From Dugong dugon (lineage: Eukaryota; Chordata; Mammalia; Sirenia; Dugongidae): a stretch of DNA of 64,000 bases. Where the stretch lies: NCBI GenBank assembly GCA_030035585.1, contig CM057466.1:57481233-57545232 (forward strand), in the 5' to 3' direction. A program made the translations under genes and the position numbers. The notes beneath the pieces are model-generated. The model had not been told where the DNA came from. It made no database searches and saw only the letters and a program-made list of their open reading frames with translations. Each line of letters opens with the position of its first letter. Position 1 is the stretch's first letter. Below are positions 1 to 10,337 of this stretch, piece by piece.

Positions 1-585
1 TTATACAACTTGCAACTGCAACAACATTTGACAAACAAGTAACATACAACATTAACATACTACAACTATTCCTGTTTTGCTCCCCCACACCCCTTTTCTG
101 TTGGTGAGTCTCCACTGACATCATTATATTTCCTATATCTGATAGGTTTAATTTGTACTTATTTCTTATGCCCTTAATGTTGTATTGTTTATAGAACTTA
201 ACTGTTGGGTTTATTCCCTGAAAAATGTTGTATACTTGGACCTTATATTTGCCCATCCTGTTTCATTTTGTCATTGTTGTTGTTGTTTCTTTGTTTGTTT
301 GATTTTTGGAGATCTCTCACTCTCTCTCTTTTATTTTTATTTCCCATATGTAGATTCAAGTATTTGTTTAATGCTCTTTAGACCTAGTGGAAATTTGGAA
401 ATTTTACATTTCCTACAAAGTCTGCAATAAGCTAACAGTCTGCCTTCTTTGGTTTTGAATTTTCTCAACTCCTTGAATAGCCCTGGATATCTCATTCTCA
501 TCAGCAGCCTTGGCTGATATTTTACATGATTATTTCAAAACCTGAAATCTAAAAAAGAAAAAATAAATATGTTCTCTGGTGATAG
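1..585. other. AT-rich flank, no recognised feature
   Basis: This stretch lies upstream of the first L1 target-site duplication. It is AT-rich, with a short GTT-rich run near 275-300 and a CT run near 315-330. I recognise no repeat family, and no reading frame in it looks like a protein. It may be ancient repeat decay or unique DNA. Confidence 0.5.
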
Positions 586-605
586 AAAAGGTTGGGTGTT
601 TCTAC
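586..605 (+). repeat. Left TSD of L1-A
   Basis: Starts AAAAGGTTGGG. Its partner is 19395-19414 with a single T/C mismatch. The pair proves that 606-19394 is one insertion unit despite its 18.8 kb span. Confidence 0.88.
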
Positions 606-805
606 TGAGTGCTGTGCCCCCAAGCAGCATTGGTGCAGACCCCTGGACCCTGTCTCACACTGACCCTCAGCCCCACTCTACCAGCCCAAGTTCATGCCAA
701 AACAACCCATCCTCACCCCTCCCCCACCACTGGACCTGCCCTGCTTCACAACAGCTGAGTGACCAGCCCTGACCAGCTGGACAAGGGGGTGAGAAGCATC
801 ATGCC

Positions 806-1317
806 TGTCTTAGACATCTAGTGCTGCTGTAACAGAAATACCACAATTGGATAGCTTTAATAAAGAGAAATGTATTCTCTCACAGCCTAGGAGGCTAGAA
901 GTCCAAATATAGGGTGCCAGCTCCAGGGGAAAGCTTTTTCTCTCTGTCAGTTCTGGAGGAATGTCCTTGTCATCAATCTTCCCTGGTCTAGGAGCTTCTC
1001 GGCATAGGAAACTCAGGTCCAAAGGACACACTCTGCTCCTGGCACTGCTTTCTTGGTAGTATGAGGTCTCCCTCTCTCTCTGCTCACTTTTCTCTTTTAT
1101 ATCTCAAATGAGATCAGCTTAAGATGCAATCTAATGAGTTCTGCCTCATTAACGTAACTGCCACAAATCATGCCTCATTAACATCACAGAGATAGGATTT
1201 ACATCATAAGAAAATCCCATCAGATGACAAAATGGCGGACAATCACACAATACTGGGAATCATGGCCTAGTCAAATTGATACACATATTTCTGGGGGACA
1301 TAACTCAATCCGTGACA
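806..1317 (-). mobile_element. Solo LTR (ERVL-class) in the L1-A 5' UTR
   Basis: Read on the minus strand it starts TGTCACGGATTGAG and ends in TAAGACA. It is the same family as the + strand LTR at 28709-29215: both share the middle block with GAGATATAAAAG (TATA box) and the stretch ATTGATGACAAGGAC. Flanks are ATGCC on the left and GTGCA on the right, matching at three of five bases, which fits an old 5-bp duplication. The L1-A sequence joins cleanly across it when compared with L1-B near 11850. Confidence 0.8.
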
Positions 1318-1474
1318 GTGCACACAGATGAGCAAGCAATAAAACGCATGCAGCTCACCTGCCCAGACATAACCTAATAAAAGAAGGAGGACAAAATCAA
1401 TAAACAAAGAAAATAATTCCTGAATATCTTGGAGACAGCAAACAATATCAAAACATATAAAAAAACAGGACAGG

Positions 1475-2450
1475 ATGGCTCCAGTAAGTGACTAACAGAA
1501 AACACCAGATGACCTTCCAGTAGAAGAAAAGGCACAGGAACTACCTGATACAGAATTCAAAAGTCTAATATTCCAGGCTGTACAAGAGATTACAAAAGAG
1601 ATGAAGGAAAATGAAGAGAAAAATAAGGAAAAAATAGACAAAATCATGGAAAATACAGCCAAAATCAGGGAAAACACAAAGCAATGGAAGAATTCAGGAA
1701 AATAATACAGTAACAAAATGTCAAAATAAAAAACTAGAAATCATACAAAAACAGCAATTAGAAATCCAAAACATAAACAACAAAATTTCAGAAATGGACA
1801 GTGCGATAGAAGGTTTTAGGGGTAAATCTGAAACAATGAAAGACCACATCAGTGAAATTGAAGACAAATACTTAGATACCACTTTGTTTGAGGGAAAAAT
1901 CGGAGAAAAGAACAAAGAAAACCTGAGAACGATGTGGGATACAATCAAGAGCAAAAAATTGCATGTGGTTGGAGTTCCAGAACCGGGAGAAACTGAAAAC
2001 ACAGAGAGGATCACTGAAGATGTCCTGACATAAAACTTCCCTAATACATTGAAAGATGAAAAACTGACCATCCAAGGAGCTCAACAAACGCCATATAGGA
2101 TAGACCCCAAAAGAAAGTCACCAAGGCATATCATAGTCACACTCAACAAAACCAAAGACAAAGAAAGAATCCTCAGAGCAGCTCAAGAAAAGTGAAAAAT
2201 CACATACAAAGGGGAAAGAATAAGACTATAGTCTGATTACTCAGCAGAAATGATGCAGGCAAGAAGACACTGGGATGACATACATAAAACCTTGAAAGAA
2301 AAAAATTGCCAGCCAAGAATAAAATATCCTGCAAAACTCTTGCTCACATATGATGGCAAAATCAGAACATTTCCAGATAAACAGAAATTAAGGGAATATG
2401 TAAGAACCAAACCAAACTTACAAGAATAATTAAAGGGAGCCTTCAGTTAG
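1475..2450 (+). pseudogene. L1-A ORF1 remnant
   Basis: Remnant of the L1 ORF1 RNA-binding protein, the trimeric chaperone of L1 ribonucleoprotein. The first part is Lys/Glu-rich and repetitive (coiled-coil type). The longest open piece, 1794-2033, ends in the RRM-like segment with DTIKSKKLHVVGVPEPGE, a hallmark of ORF1p. Stops and frameshifts break it throughout, including a TGA soon after the start (CCAGTAAGTGACTAA). No full product is possible. Its boundaries come from alignment with L1-C ORF1 (45128-46137). Confidence 0.82.
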
Positions 2451-3364
2451 AGAAACAACAATATCAGACAACAACCTGCATCTAGGACACAGGATAGCAT
2501 CAGCTAGACACCAACCTAGGTAATGAACTCTCAAGGATAAAACAAAACTAAAAGACTTACAACAGGGACCTAAAGATGTCAATCTGTAATTGACAACAAC
2601 GTCAGAACAACAAAAGAGGGAATAAACAGTGCAGGTACAGATCTTTCAAATGGAGAGGATGTCAAAACAATATCAAGTAATAAAAGACTCGTATAAACTT
2701 AGGAGGATAGGGGTAAATTTCAAGGTAACCACAATGAAAGTTAACCAACATACTTATCAAAATAAAGAAGAAAAACAAAGTCTCCGTAAACGCAAAATCT
2801 ACAAAAACTAAAGAAACTGAAAAAAACAAATCCACAAGCAAAATAAATTCAGCACAGGAGAGTAAGAAGAACAAGGAAAATGTCAGCATCACAACAACAA
2901 CAAAAAAAGCACTACAAAATGACAGCAATAAACTCACACCAACAGATAATCACACTGAACATAAATGTCTTAAATTCACCCATAAAGGGGCAGAGAGTGA
3001 CAGAATGGATGGAAAAAACAAGACCCATCAATATGCTGTCTACAAGAGACACATCTTGGAAACAAAGACATAAATATACTAAAAATCAAAGGATGGAAAA
3101 AATTATATCAAGCAAACAGCAACCAAAAAAGATCAGGAGTGGCAATACTAATCTCAGATAAAATAGAGTTTAAAGAAAATCCACCATAAAACACAAGGAA
3201 GGACATTATATAATGATTAAAGGGACAATCCACCATGAGGACATAACCATAATATCTATGCACCCAATGACAGGGCTCCAAATACACACAAAAAACAATA
3301 ACAGCACTGAAAAGAGAAACTGACAGTTCCACAATAATAGTAGGAGAAGAAAAAAGAAAGGGAT

Positions 3365-4010
3365 TGTGATGGTTAAGATTGTATGTCAACTTGGCTAGGC
3401 CATTATTCTCAGTGCTTTACCAGTTGTATAATGTTGTGATTACCACCATGATGGAATCTGCTGGGTGGTACTTACTGGTGGAAGTGAGGCCTGTGGCAGC
3501 TCACCACCCCCTCAGTTCATCTCTCTCTGCCTTCCACCGATTACTTTCTGCCTGCTCACCTGGCCAAGGTTTTTGGCTTGTTCCAGACTCAGCAGATGCC
3601 TCTTGTTGTCTCACCTCTGGTTCCTGGGACTTGAGCTAGCAGCTTACCTGTTGATCTTGGAATTCATCGAACTCTCAGCCTGCAAGCAAGTGTCCGGTTC
3701 CCCGATCTGCTGACCTTGGGTTTGCCAGCCCTTGCAGCTACGTGAATCAGGAAAAACCTTGCAGTCTTGTGTGCTGATCTTGGGATTCATTGACCTGCAC
3801 AGCCTGTGAGTGGGAGCCCCTCTCCGACCTGCTGACCTTGGGTTCACCAGCTTCTGCAGCTCCGTGAACTGGGAGAGGCCTCTACACTGATCCATGGACT
3901 TGGGACGTTTTAGCCTCTACAATTGCATGAGCTATTTCCTCGATATAAATCTATATATATATTTATACGCTTTACTGGTTTTGCTTCTATAGAGAACCCA
4001 GCCTAAGATA
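3365..4010 (+). repeat. 5' LTR of the ERVL provirus
   Basis: 646 bp. It starts TGTGATGGTTAAG and ends GCCTAAGATA, where the final TA replaces the usual CA. It matches 9621-10268 nearly end to end. Near 3945-3970 there is a TA-rich tract (GATATAAATC...TATATATAT). I see no upstream TATA box like that in the related solo LTRs. Confidence 0.93.
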
Positions 4011-4012
4011 TT

Positions 4013-4030
4013 TGGTACTGAGAGTGGTTC
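4013..4030 (+). promoter_or_regulatory. Primer binding site, tRNA-Leu-like
   Basis: Two bases after the 5' LTR comes TGGTACTGAGAGTGG. Its TGGT pairs with a tRNA 3' CCA end. The form resembles the ERVL primer site; the MLT2-associated relic near 23825 has the related TGGTACCAGAAAGCGG. The Leu assignment follows the family and was not tested by alignment here. Confidence 0.7.
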
Positions 4031-4051
4031 TAGAGAAACAAAGTCGTAAGG

Positions 4052-5890
4052 ATGAGTTTTCTAAATTGGTTCTCAATTCTGGTTAGTCGTATAGATGTTG
4101 ATGACTCTGCTTCCAGCAGTAAAGAGGGCTCTGCTAGTCCACGGAGTGAGGTGGTGATACAAATATGCAAAATATCACCACCAGTAGATAAGGTATTGGT
4201 GAAAGGCGAGTCTCTGGGTGAACACATGTGTGATATCTTTCTACAGCTTTGTCAGAATGAGAAGTATAGGGAAGCTGGTTGGTTGGTCCTACTTCTGCTA
4301 GACAAACTGGTGAAAGAAAGAGATGTGCTCAGGGCTTCAGAGTCAAAGCTCAAGTGCCACATAAATGACCTCAAGGCTAACACTTGTGCTTTGAAGGAAA
4401 GCCTTATTTCTTGTAGTAACAGAGCTGAAATTGCTGAAAGCCAAACCCAGACTCTTATTGTAAGAGTGGCTGAATTACAATGTCAGCTCAATTGCCAGCC
4501 TCGAGAGGTGTCTGAAATTAAAGTAAGAGCACTGATTGGGAAGAAATGGGATCCTGAAACTTGGGATGGGGACATATGGGCAGATAATCAGGGAGCTGGA
4601 GACACTGAGCCCCTAAATTCTGTTGAATCACTCCTGCCAACAGAACCACTCCCACCTGAAGAGCTTACTTCATGTTTGTCTGTTACACCACCCTGCCCAG
4701 GAAAACATTTAACCCCTCCACTCCCATCTAATCAGACTAGCCCGAGCCCAGCTGCCTCTAAAGAGCCCTTGTCTGAGTCACTTCCTGGGGCATCACCTGA
4801 GGCAGAAAAACCATTAGCCCCTCCACACCCATTTAATGAGATTAGCCCTAGCCCAGCTGCTTATCAAGAGCCCTTGCCTAATTCAATGCCTGGGGAATCG
4901 CCTGAGGCAGATGCTTTATGAGACAATGCTGAATGTTCTAAAAACAATTCCACACTACCAATTCTGGCTTCTAGACTTATAACTAGGCTTAAGTCCCAGC
5001 GAGCCCCAAAAGGTGAAGTACAGAGTGTGACCCAGGAGAAGGTATGCTACACTCCAAAAGAACTACTTGAGTTTTCTAATATGTACAAACAGAAACCTGG
5101 GAAATATGTGTGGGAATGGCTATTAAGGGTGTGGGATAATGGTGCAAGGAACATACAGATGGATTGGTTTGGGTTTATTCATATGGGTCCATTAAGCACA
5201 GATTGTTCATTCAGTGTTTCAGCTTGAGAAGTTAGGAAAGGATCTGATAGTTTATTTGGTTGGGTTGCTGAAGCATCGATTACACTGAATCAAGCTGAAG
5301 TGCCAGACCTACCTTGGTATACTATAGAAGAAGGTATCCATAGGCTTAGGGAAATTGGCAGGCTAGAGTGGATTTATCAGGTTACCCAGACTCACACACG
5401 GAATGCCCAGAGGACACACCTTTTACCTCAACTGTGAGGAACAAACTTGTGAAGGGAGCTCCAGCATCCTTGAAGACTACTGTGATTGCTATTTTATGTG
5501 AATCAGATTTGACAGTGGGAACTGCCCTAACTGAATTAAGACACCTAACTACAATGGGGCTGATTGGACCCTATGGTAGTAGGGGCCAAGTGGCTACACT
5601 CAATTGACAAAGACAAGGTGGGCATGGTTACAGTTATGGACAGTGGAGTCAAGGCAGTAATCAAAATAGTCTGACTCGTATAGATTTATGGCATTGGTTA
5701 CTTAGTCATGGTGTCCCTAGGAGTGAAACAGATGGGAAATCTATTAAATATTTACTTGATCTATACAAATGGATGAATTCTAGGTCAGGTGAACAGCAGT
5801 CTAACTCGCGTCATCAGAATAGAGAGTCACAGTCCCTCAATCAATTCCCAGATTTGAGCGAGTTTAAAGACCCACAACCCCTCGAATGAA
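4052..5890 (+). pseudogene. gag: ERVL gag (broken)
   Basis: Encoded the structural polyprotein. The open piece 4052-4921 (289 aa) has an N-terminal region, a Leu/Glu-rich coiled-coil stretch around residues 80-155, and a Pro-rich C-terminal half containing a 35-residue tandem duplication. It stops at TGA 4919-4921. The same frame resumes and carries a capsid-like block at 5027-5227 (YTPKELLEFSNMYKQKPG). A stop at about 5227 and a shift to another frame (5368-5607, TALTELRHLTTMGLIGPYG) break it again. Gene start is the first Met after the primer site; the end near 5890 is approximate. Confidence 0.82.
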
Positions 5891-5929
5891 GGGGAGGCCG
5901 GGTCCCCTTGAGGAAGGACTCCAATACAC

Positions 5930-6242
5930 TGCCAAAAATTTATACTGTTAATCTTTCTCCCAGCCTTCCCCAAAGGGATCTACGGTCTTTTACGAGAGTG
6001 ACTGTTCACTGGGGAAAATGAAATCATCAGACTTTTTGGGGATTACTGGATACTGGCTCTGAGCTGACACTAGTTCCAGGAGACCCAAAACGTCAGTGTG
6101 GCCCACCAGTCAGAGTGGGGGCATATGGAGGTCAGGTTATTAATGGAGTCTTGGCTCATGTCCATCTCACAGTAGGTCCAGTGGGTCCCCAAACCCATGC
6201 TGTAGTGATTTCCCCAGTTCCAGAATACCTAATTAGAATATA
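5930..6242 (+). pseudogene. pro: ERVL aspartic protease remnant
   Basis: The retroviral protease cleaves Gag and Pol. The active-site loop LLDTGSELTLVPG is encoded with its Asp-Thr-Gly at 6049-6057. A downstream run of small and hydrophobic residues, including YGGQVINGVLAH, fits the flap side of the fold. The frame ends at TAG near 6240. It has no independent start and would have been made as part of Gag-Pro-Pol. Upstream it is separated from gag by stops. Confidence 0.78.
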
Positions 6243-6299
6243 GTCAGCATCTGGCAGAATCCCCACATTGGATCCCTGACACATGGAGTAAGGGTTATT

Positions 6300-7110
6300 A
6301 TGGTAGGGAAAGCCAAGTGGAAGCCATTAGAACTGCCCCTACCTAGGAAAATAGTAAACCAAAAGCAATACCACATTCCTGGAGGGATTGCAGAAATTAC
6401 TGCCACCATCAAGGACTTGAAGGATGCAGGGGTAGTGATTCCCACCACATCCCCATTCAACTCATGTATTTGGCCTGTGCAGAAAACAGATGGAACTTGG
6501 AGAATGACAGTAGGTTATCGAAAATTTAACCAAGTGGTCACTGTAATTGCAGCTGCTGTTCTAGATGTAGTTTCATTGCTTGAGCAAATTAATACATCTC
6601 CTTGTACATCATATGCAGCTATTGACCTGGCTAATGCCTTTTTCTCCATACCTGTTTCAAAGGACCACCAGAAGCAGTTTGCCTTCAGCTGGCAAGGACA
6701 ACAATACACCTTCATTTGCCTACCTCAGAGCTACATCAACTCTCCAGCCCTATGTCATAATTTAGTATGCAGGGACTTTGATTGCCTTTCCCTTCCACAA
6801 GACATCACACTGGTCCTTTACATTGATGACATTATGCTGATTGGACCTAGTAAGGAAGAAGTGTCAATGACTCTGGACTTATTGGTAAAACATTTGCGTG
6901 CTAGAGGTGGGAGATTAACCCCACAAAAATTCAGGCGCCTTCCACTTCAGTGAAATTTCTAGGGGTCCAGTGGTGTGCAGCATGTCAAGACATTCCTTCC
7001 AACGTGAAAGATAAGTTACTGCATCTTGCTGCTCCCACAACTAAAAAGGAGGCACAACGCCTAGTGGGCCTCTTTGGATTTTGGAGACAACATATTCCTC
7101 ATTTGGGTGT
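6300..7110 (+). pseudogene. pol: ERVL reverse transcriptase remnant
   Basis: Open over 6300-6953 (217 aa) with RT landmarks in order: SPFNSCIWPVQKTDGTWRM (fingers), AIDLANAFFSIPV (first catalytic Asp), FICLPQSYINSPALCHNL, and YIDDIMLIG, whose catalytic YIDD lies at 6819-6830. The usual arginine in MTVDYR is lost or changed (MTVGYRKFNQVV). The frame is lost at 6953 and thumb/connection sequence continues in other frames to about 7110. Non-functional because of frameshifts, although the palm motifs are intact. Confidence 0.88.
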
Positions 7111-7382
7111 GCTACTCTGACCTACATATAAAGTGACTTGAAAAGCTGCTAGTTTTGAGTAGGCACCAGAACAAGACAAGGCTCCGCAACAGGTTCAGGC
7201 TGCTGTGCAAGCCGCTCTGCCACTTGGACCATATGATCCTTGATGTGTCAGTGGCAGACAGGGATGCTGTTTGGAATCTTTGGCAGGCCCCTACTGGTGA
7301 ATCATAGGGCAGACCCTTAGGATTTTGGAGCAAAGCTCTGCCATCCTCTGCAAATAACTACTCCCCTTTTGAGAAACAACTT

Positions 7383-8096
7383 TTGGCTTGTTACTGGGCC
7401 TTAGTAGAGACTGAACGCTTAACCATGGGACACAAAGTCACCATGAGGCCTGAGCTGCCCATCATGAACTGGGTGTTGTCTGACCCACAGAACCATAAAG
7501 CTGGACATGCACAGCAGCACTCCATCATTAAATGGAAGTGGTGCATTCGAAATCGGGCCCAAGCAGGCAAAAGCACAAGCAAGTTGCATGAGGAAGTGGC
7601 CCAAATGCCCACGGTCTCCACTCCTGTCACATTACCTTCCATCTCCCAGTCTGCACCTATAGCCTCATGGGGAGTTCCTTATGATCAGTTGACTGAGGAA
7701 GAGAAAACTCATGCCTGGTTTACAGATGGTTCTGCACGATATGCAGGCACCACTCGAAAGTGGACTGCAGCAGCACTACAGCCCCTTTCTGGGACCTCCC
7801 TGAAGGACAGTGGTGAAGGGAAATCCTCTCAATGGGCAGAACTTCGAGCAGTGCACCTGGTTGTTCACTTTGCTTGGAAGGAGAAATGGCCAGATGTGCG
7901 ATTATATACTGAATCATGGGCTGTGGCAAATGGTTTGTCTGGATGGTCACGGACTTGGAAGGAACATGATTGGAAAATTGGAGACAAGGATTTATGGAGA
8001 AGAGGTATGTGGATAGGCCTCTCCGAATGGGACAAAGAAGGGAAGATATTGGTGTCTCATGAATACTCACCAAAGGTTGACCTCAGCAGAGGATGA
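7383..8096 (+). pseudogene. pol: ERVL RNase H remnant
   Basis: Open for 237 aa. The RNase H core has the first catalytic Asp in AWFTDGSARYAG (about 7713-7745) and the Glu in SQWAELRAVHL (about 7828). The third acidic residue lies in RLYTESWAVANG and reads Glu where ERVL relatives have Asp. The domain degraded the RNA strand of the RNA-DNA hybrid. The upstream part (7383-7650) is the RT-RNase H connection. The frame runs into the integrase N-terminus and stops at about 8096. Confidence 0.85.
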
Positions 8097-8890
8097 TTTT
8101 AACAACCAAGTGGATAGGATGACACGTTCTGTGGAAACCACTCATCCTCTTTCCCCAGCTACTCCTGTCATTGCTCAATGGGCTCATGAACAAAGTGGCC
8201 ATGGTGGCAGGGATGGAGGTTATGCATGGGCCCACAGCATGGACTTCCACTCACCAAGGCTGACATGGCCACAGCCTCTGCTGACTGCCTAATCTGCCAG
8301 CAGCAGAGACCAACACTGAGTCCCCGATATGGCATCATCCCTCGAGGTGATCAGCCAGCAACCTGGTGGCAAGTTGATTACGTTGGACCACTTCCATCAT
8401 GGACAGGGCAGCGTTTTGTCCTTACTGGAATAGACATTTACCCTGGATATGGATTTGCCCTCCCTGCACACAATGCTTCTGCCAAAACTACCATCTGTGG
8501 ACTTACAGAATGCCTTATCCACTGTCATGGTATCCCACACAGCATTGCCTCAGATCAAGGGACTCACTTCACAGCAAATGAAGTGTGTCAGTAGGCCCAT
8601 GCTCATGGAATTCACTGGTCTTACCATGTTCCCCATCATCCTGAAGCAGCTGGCTTGATAGAAAGATGGAATGGCCTTCTAAAGACACAATTGTGGTGCC
8701 AGCTAGGTGGCAATACCTTGCAGGGTTGAGGCAGTGTTCTCCAGGAGGCTGTATATGCTTTAAACTAGCATCCAATATATGGTGCTGTTTCTCCCATAGC
8801 CAGGATTCACGGATCCAGGAATCAAGGGGTGCAAATGGGAGTAGCACCACTCACTATTACCCCTAGTGACCCACTTGCAAGATTTTTTCT
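8097..8890 (+). pseudogene. pol: ERVL integrase remnant
   Basis: Two open frames cover it. The zinc-binding His pair (HEQSGHGG) is in 8059-8292. The Cys pair (CLICQQQ) and the catalytic core are in 8226-8594, so a frameshift lies in the zinc domain. The core shows WWQVDYVGPLP (first Asp) and SDQGTHF (second Asp). An in-frame TAG at 8592-8594 stops it. After this stop the same frame still shows HHPEAAGLIERWN with the catalytic Glu. The DDE triad is therefore visible but split by a nonsense codon. Confidence 0.88.
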
Positions 8891-8909
8891 TCCTGTCCCC
8901 TCGACTTTA

Positions 8910-9302
8910 TGCTCTGCAGGCCTAGAGGTCTTAGTTCCAAAGCGATGAATGCTCCCACCAGGAGACACATCACTAATTCCATTGAACTGGAAGTTAAAAA
9001 TGCCACCTGGCCGCTTTCGGCTCCTTATGCCTCTGGATCAACAGGCAAAGAAGGGAGTTACCATACTGGCTGGTGCGACTGATCCTGATTACCAGGAGGA
9101 AATCAGATCGATATCACATAATGGAAGTAAAGAAGAGTATGTCTGGAATGCAGGAGATTCCTTAGGGCATCTCTTAGTACTACCATGCCCTGTGAATAAA
9201 GTCAATGGGAAACTACAGCAACCTGATTCCGACATGACTACTAATGACCCAGACCCTTCAGGAATGAAGGTTTGGGTCACCCCACCAGGCAAAGAACCAT
9301 GA
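8910..9302 (+). pseudogene. ERVL dUTPase domain
   Basis: dUTPase hydrolyses dUTP and limits uracil in viral DNA. In ERVL it sits after integrase, as here. The open piece 8949-9302 (117 aa) shows MLPPGDTSLIPLNWKL (motif-1 region), GRFRLLMPL, GVTILAGATDPDYQEEI (the Asp/Tyr substrate-pocket motif, with Glu where Gly is usual in YxGE) and GDSLGHLLVLP. A TGA at 8946-8948 directly precedes the Met and cuts it from the upstream frame, which still reads LEVLVPKR. This 117-aa piece has no internal stop, unlike most of the provirus, but the Gly-to-Glu change makes activity doubtful. Confidence 0.85.
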
Positions 9303-9606
9303 CCAGCTGAGGTGCTTGCTGAGGGCAAAGGGGATACGGAATGGGTGGTGGAAGAAGGTAGTTCTAAATACCAATTACGGCCATGTAACCAGTTGCAGAA
9401 ATGGGAACTGTAATTGCTACGAGTATTTCTGTTTTGTATGTGTGCATCTAATATTTTTGTTTCCTTCACTTATAAAATGTAAACAGGGCTAGTGCGTTTT
9501 TGATTGTATGTGTTAGTTGTATCGTGTTAGCCACAAGTATGACTTTGTAATCATCGTTATTCAGAGATTATGTATGGTTTCAGGAGATGTGTACAGGTGC
9601 CAAGTT
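9303..9606 (+). other. ERVL 3' untranslated segment
   Basis: Between dUTPase and the polypurine tract. No env-like frame is present, in keeping with the ERVL plan. It holds the last degenerate pol codons (to about 9415) and AT-rich sequence. Confidence 0.7.
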
Positions 9607-9620
9607 GACAAGGGGTAGAC
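9607..9620 (+). promoter_or_regulatory. Polypurine tract
   Basis: GACAAGGGGTAGAC directly precedes the TG of the 3' LTR. This is the plus-strand primer site for proviral DNA synthesis. ERVL polypurine tracts have the similar form AAGGGGTGGAC. Confidence 0.8.
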
Positions 9621-10268
9621 TGTGATAGTTAAGATTGTATAGCAACTTTGCTAGGCCATTATTCTCAGTGTTTTAGCAGTTGTATAATGTTGTGATCACC
9701 ACCATGATGGAATCTGCTGAGTGGTACTTACTGGTGGAGGTGAGGCCTGTTGCAGCTCACCACCCCCTCAGTTCATCTCTCTCTGCCTTCCACCGATTAC
9801 TTTCTGCCTGCTCACCTGGCCAAGGTTTTTGGCTTGTTCCAGACTCAGCAGCTGCCTCTTGTTGTCTCACCTCTGGTTCTTGGGACTTGAGCTAGAAGCT
9901 TACCTGTTGATCTTGGAATTCGTCAAACTTCTTAGACTGCAAGCAAGAGTCCAGTTCCCCGATCTGCTGACCTTGGGTTCACCAGACCCTGCAGCTAGGT
10001 GAATCAGGAGAAACCTCGTGGTCTTGTCTACTGATCTTGGGATTTGTTGACCTTCTCAGCCTGTGAGTGGGAGCCCCTCTCCGACCTGCCGACCTTGGGT
10101 TCACCAGCTTCTGCGGCTCCGTGTACTGTGGGAGGCCTCTACCCTGATCCATGGACTTGGGACGTTTAAGCCTCTACAATTGCGTGAGCTATTTCCTTGA
10201 TATAAATCTCTCTATATATATTATACGCTTTACTGGTTTTGCTTCTACAGAGAACCCAGCCTAAGACA
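9621..10268 (+). repeat. 3' LTR of the ERVL provirus
   Basis: 648 bp, TGTGATAGTTAAG to CCTAAGACA, followed by the GGGAT duplication at 10269-10273. It keeps the canonical terminal CA that the 5' copy has lost. Confidence 0.93.
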
Positions 10269-10337
10269 GGGATAAAATTAAAACGTTAGCTATATAACTC
10301 AAACAAATAAAAAGAGAACAGCAAACGATGCCCACAG

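Larger units (their letters stand above)
3365..10268 (+). mobile_element. Complete ERVL-class provirus, no env
   Basis: A 6.9 kb endogenous retrovirus inserted in L1-A ORF2. Exact 5-bp duplications GGGAT sit at 3360-3364 and 10269-10273. Order: 5' LTR 3365-4010, tRNA-Leu-like primer site 4013-4030, gag 4052-5890, protease, RT, RNase H, integrase, dUTPase to 9302, polypurine tract 9607-9620, 3' LTR 9621-10268. A dUTPase downstream of integrase and the lack of env are typical of ERVL (known for HERV-L). In the first 200 bp of the two LTRs I count about ten mismatches, so the insertion is much younger than mammalian-wide MLT2 copies. All genes are broken. Confidence 0.95.

Noticed and set aside
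7391-7642. Antisense frames within the ERVL RNase H region
   Set aside because: Shadows of the sense pol frame, which carries the catalytic motifs.
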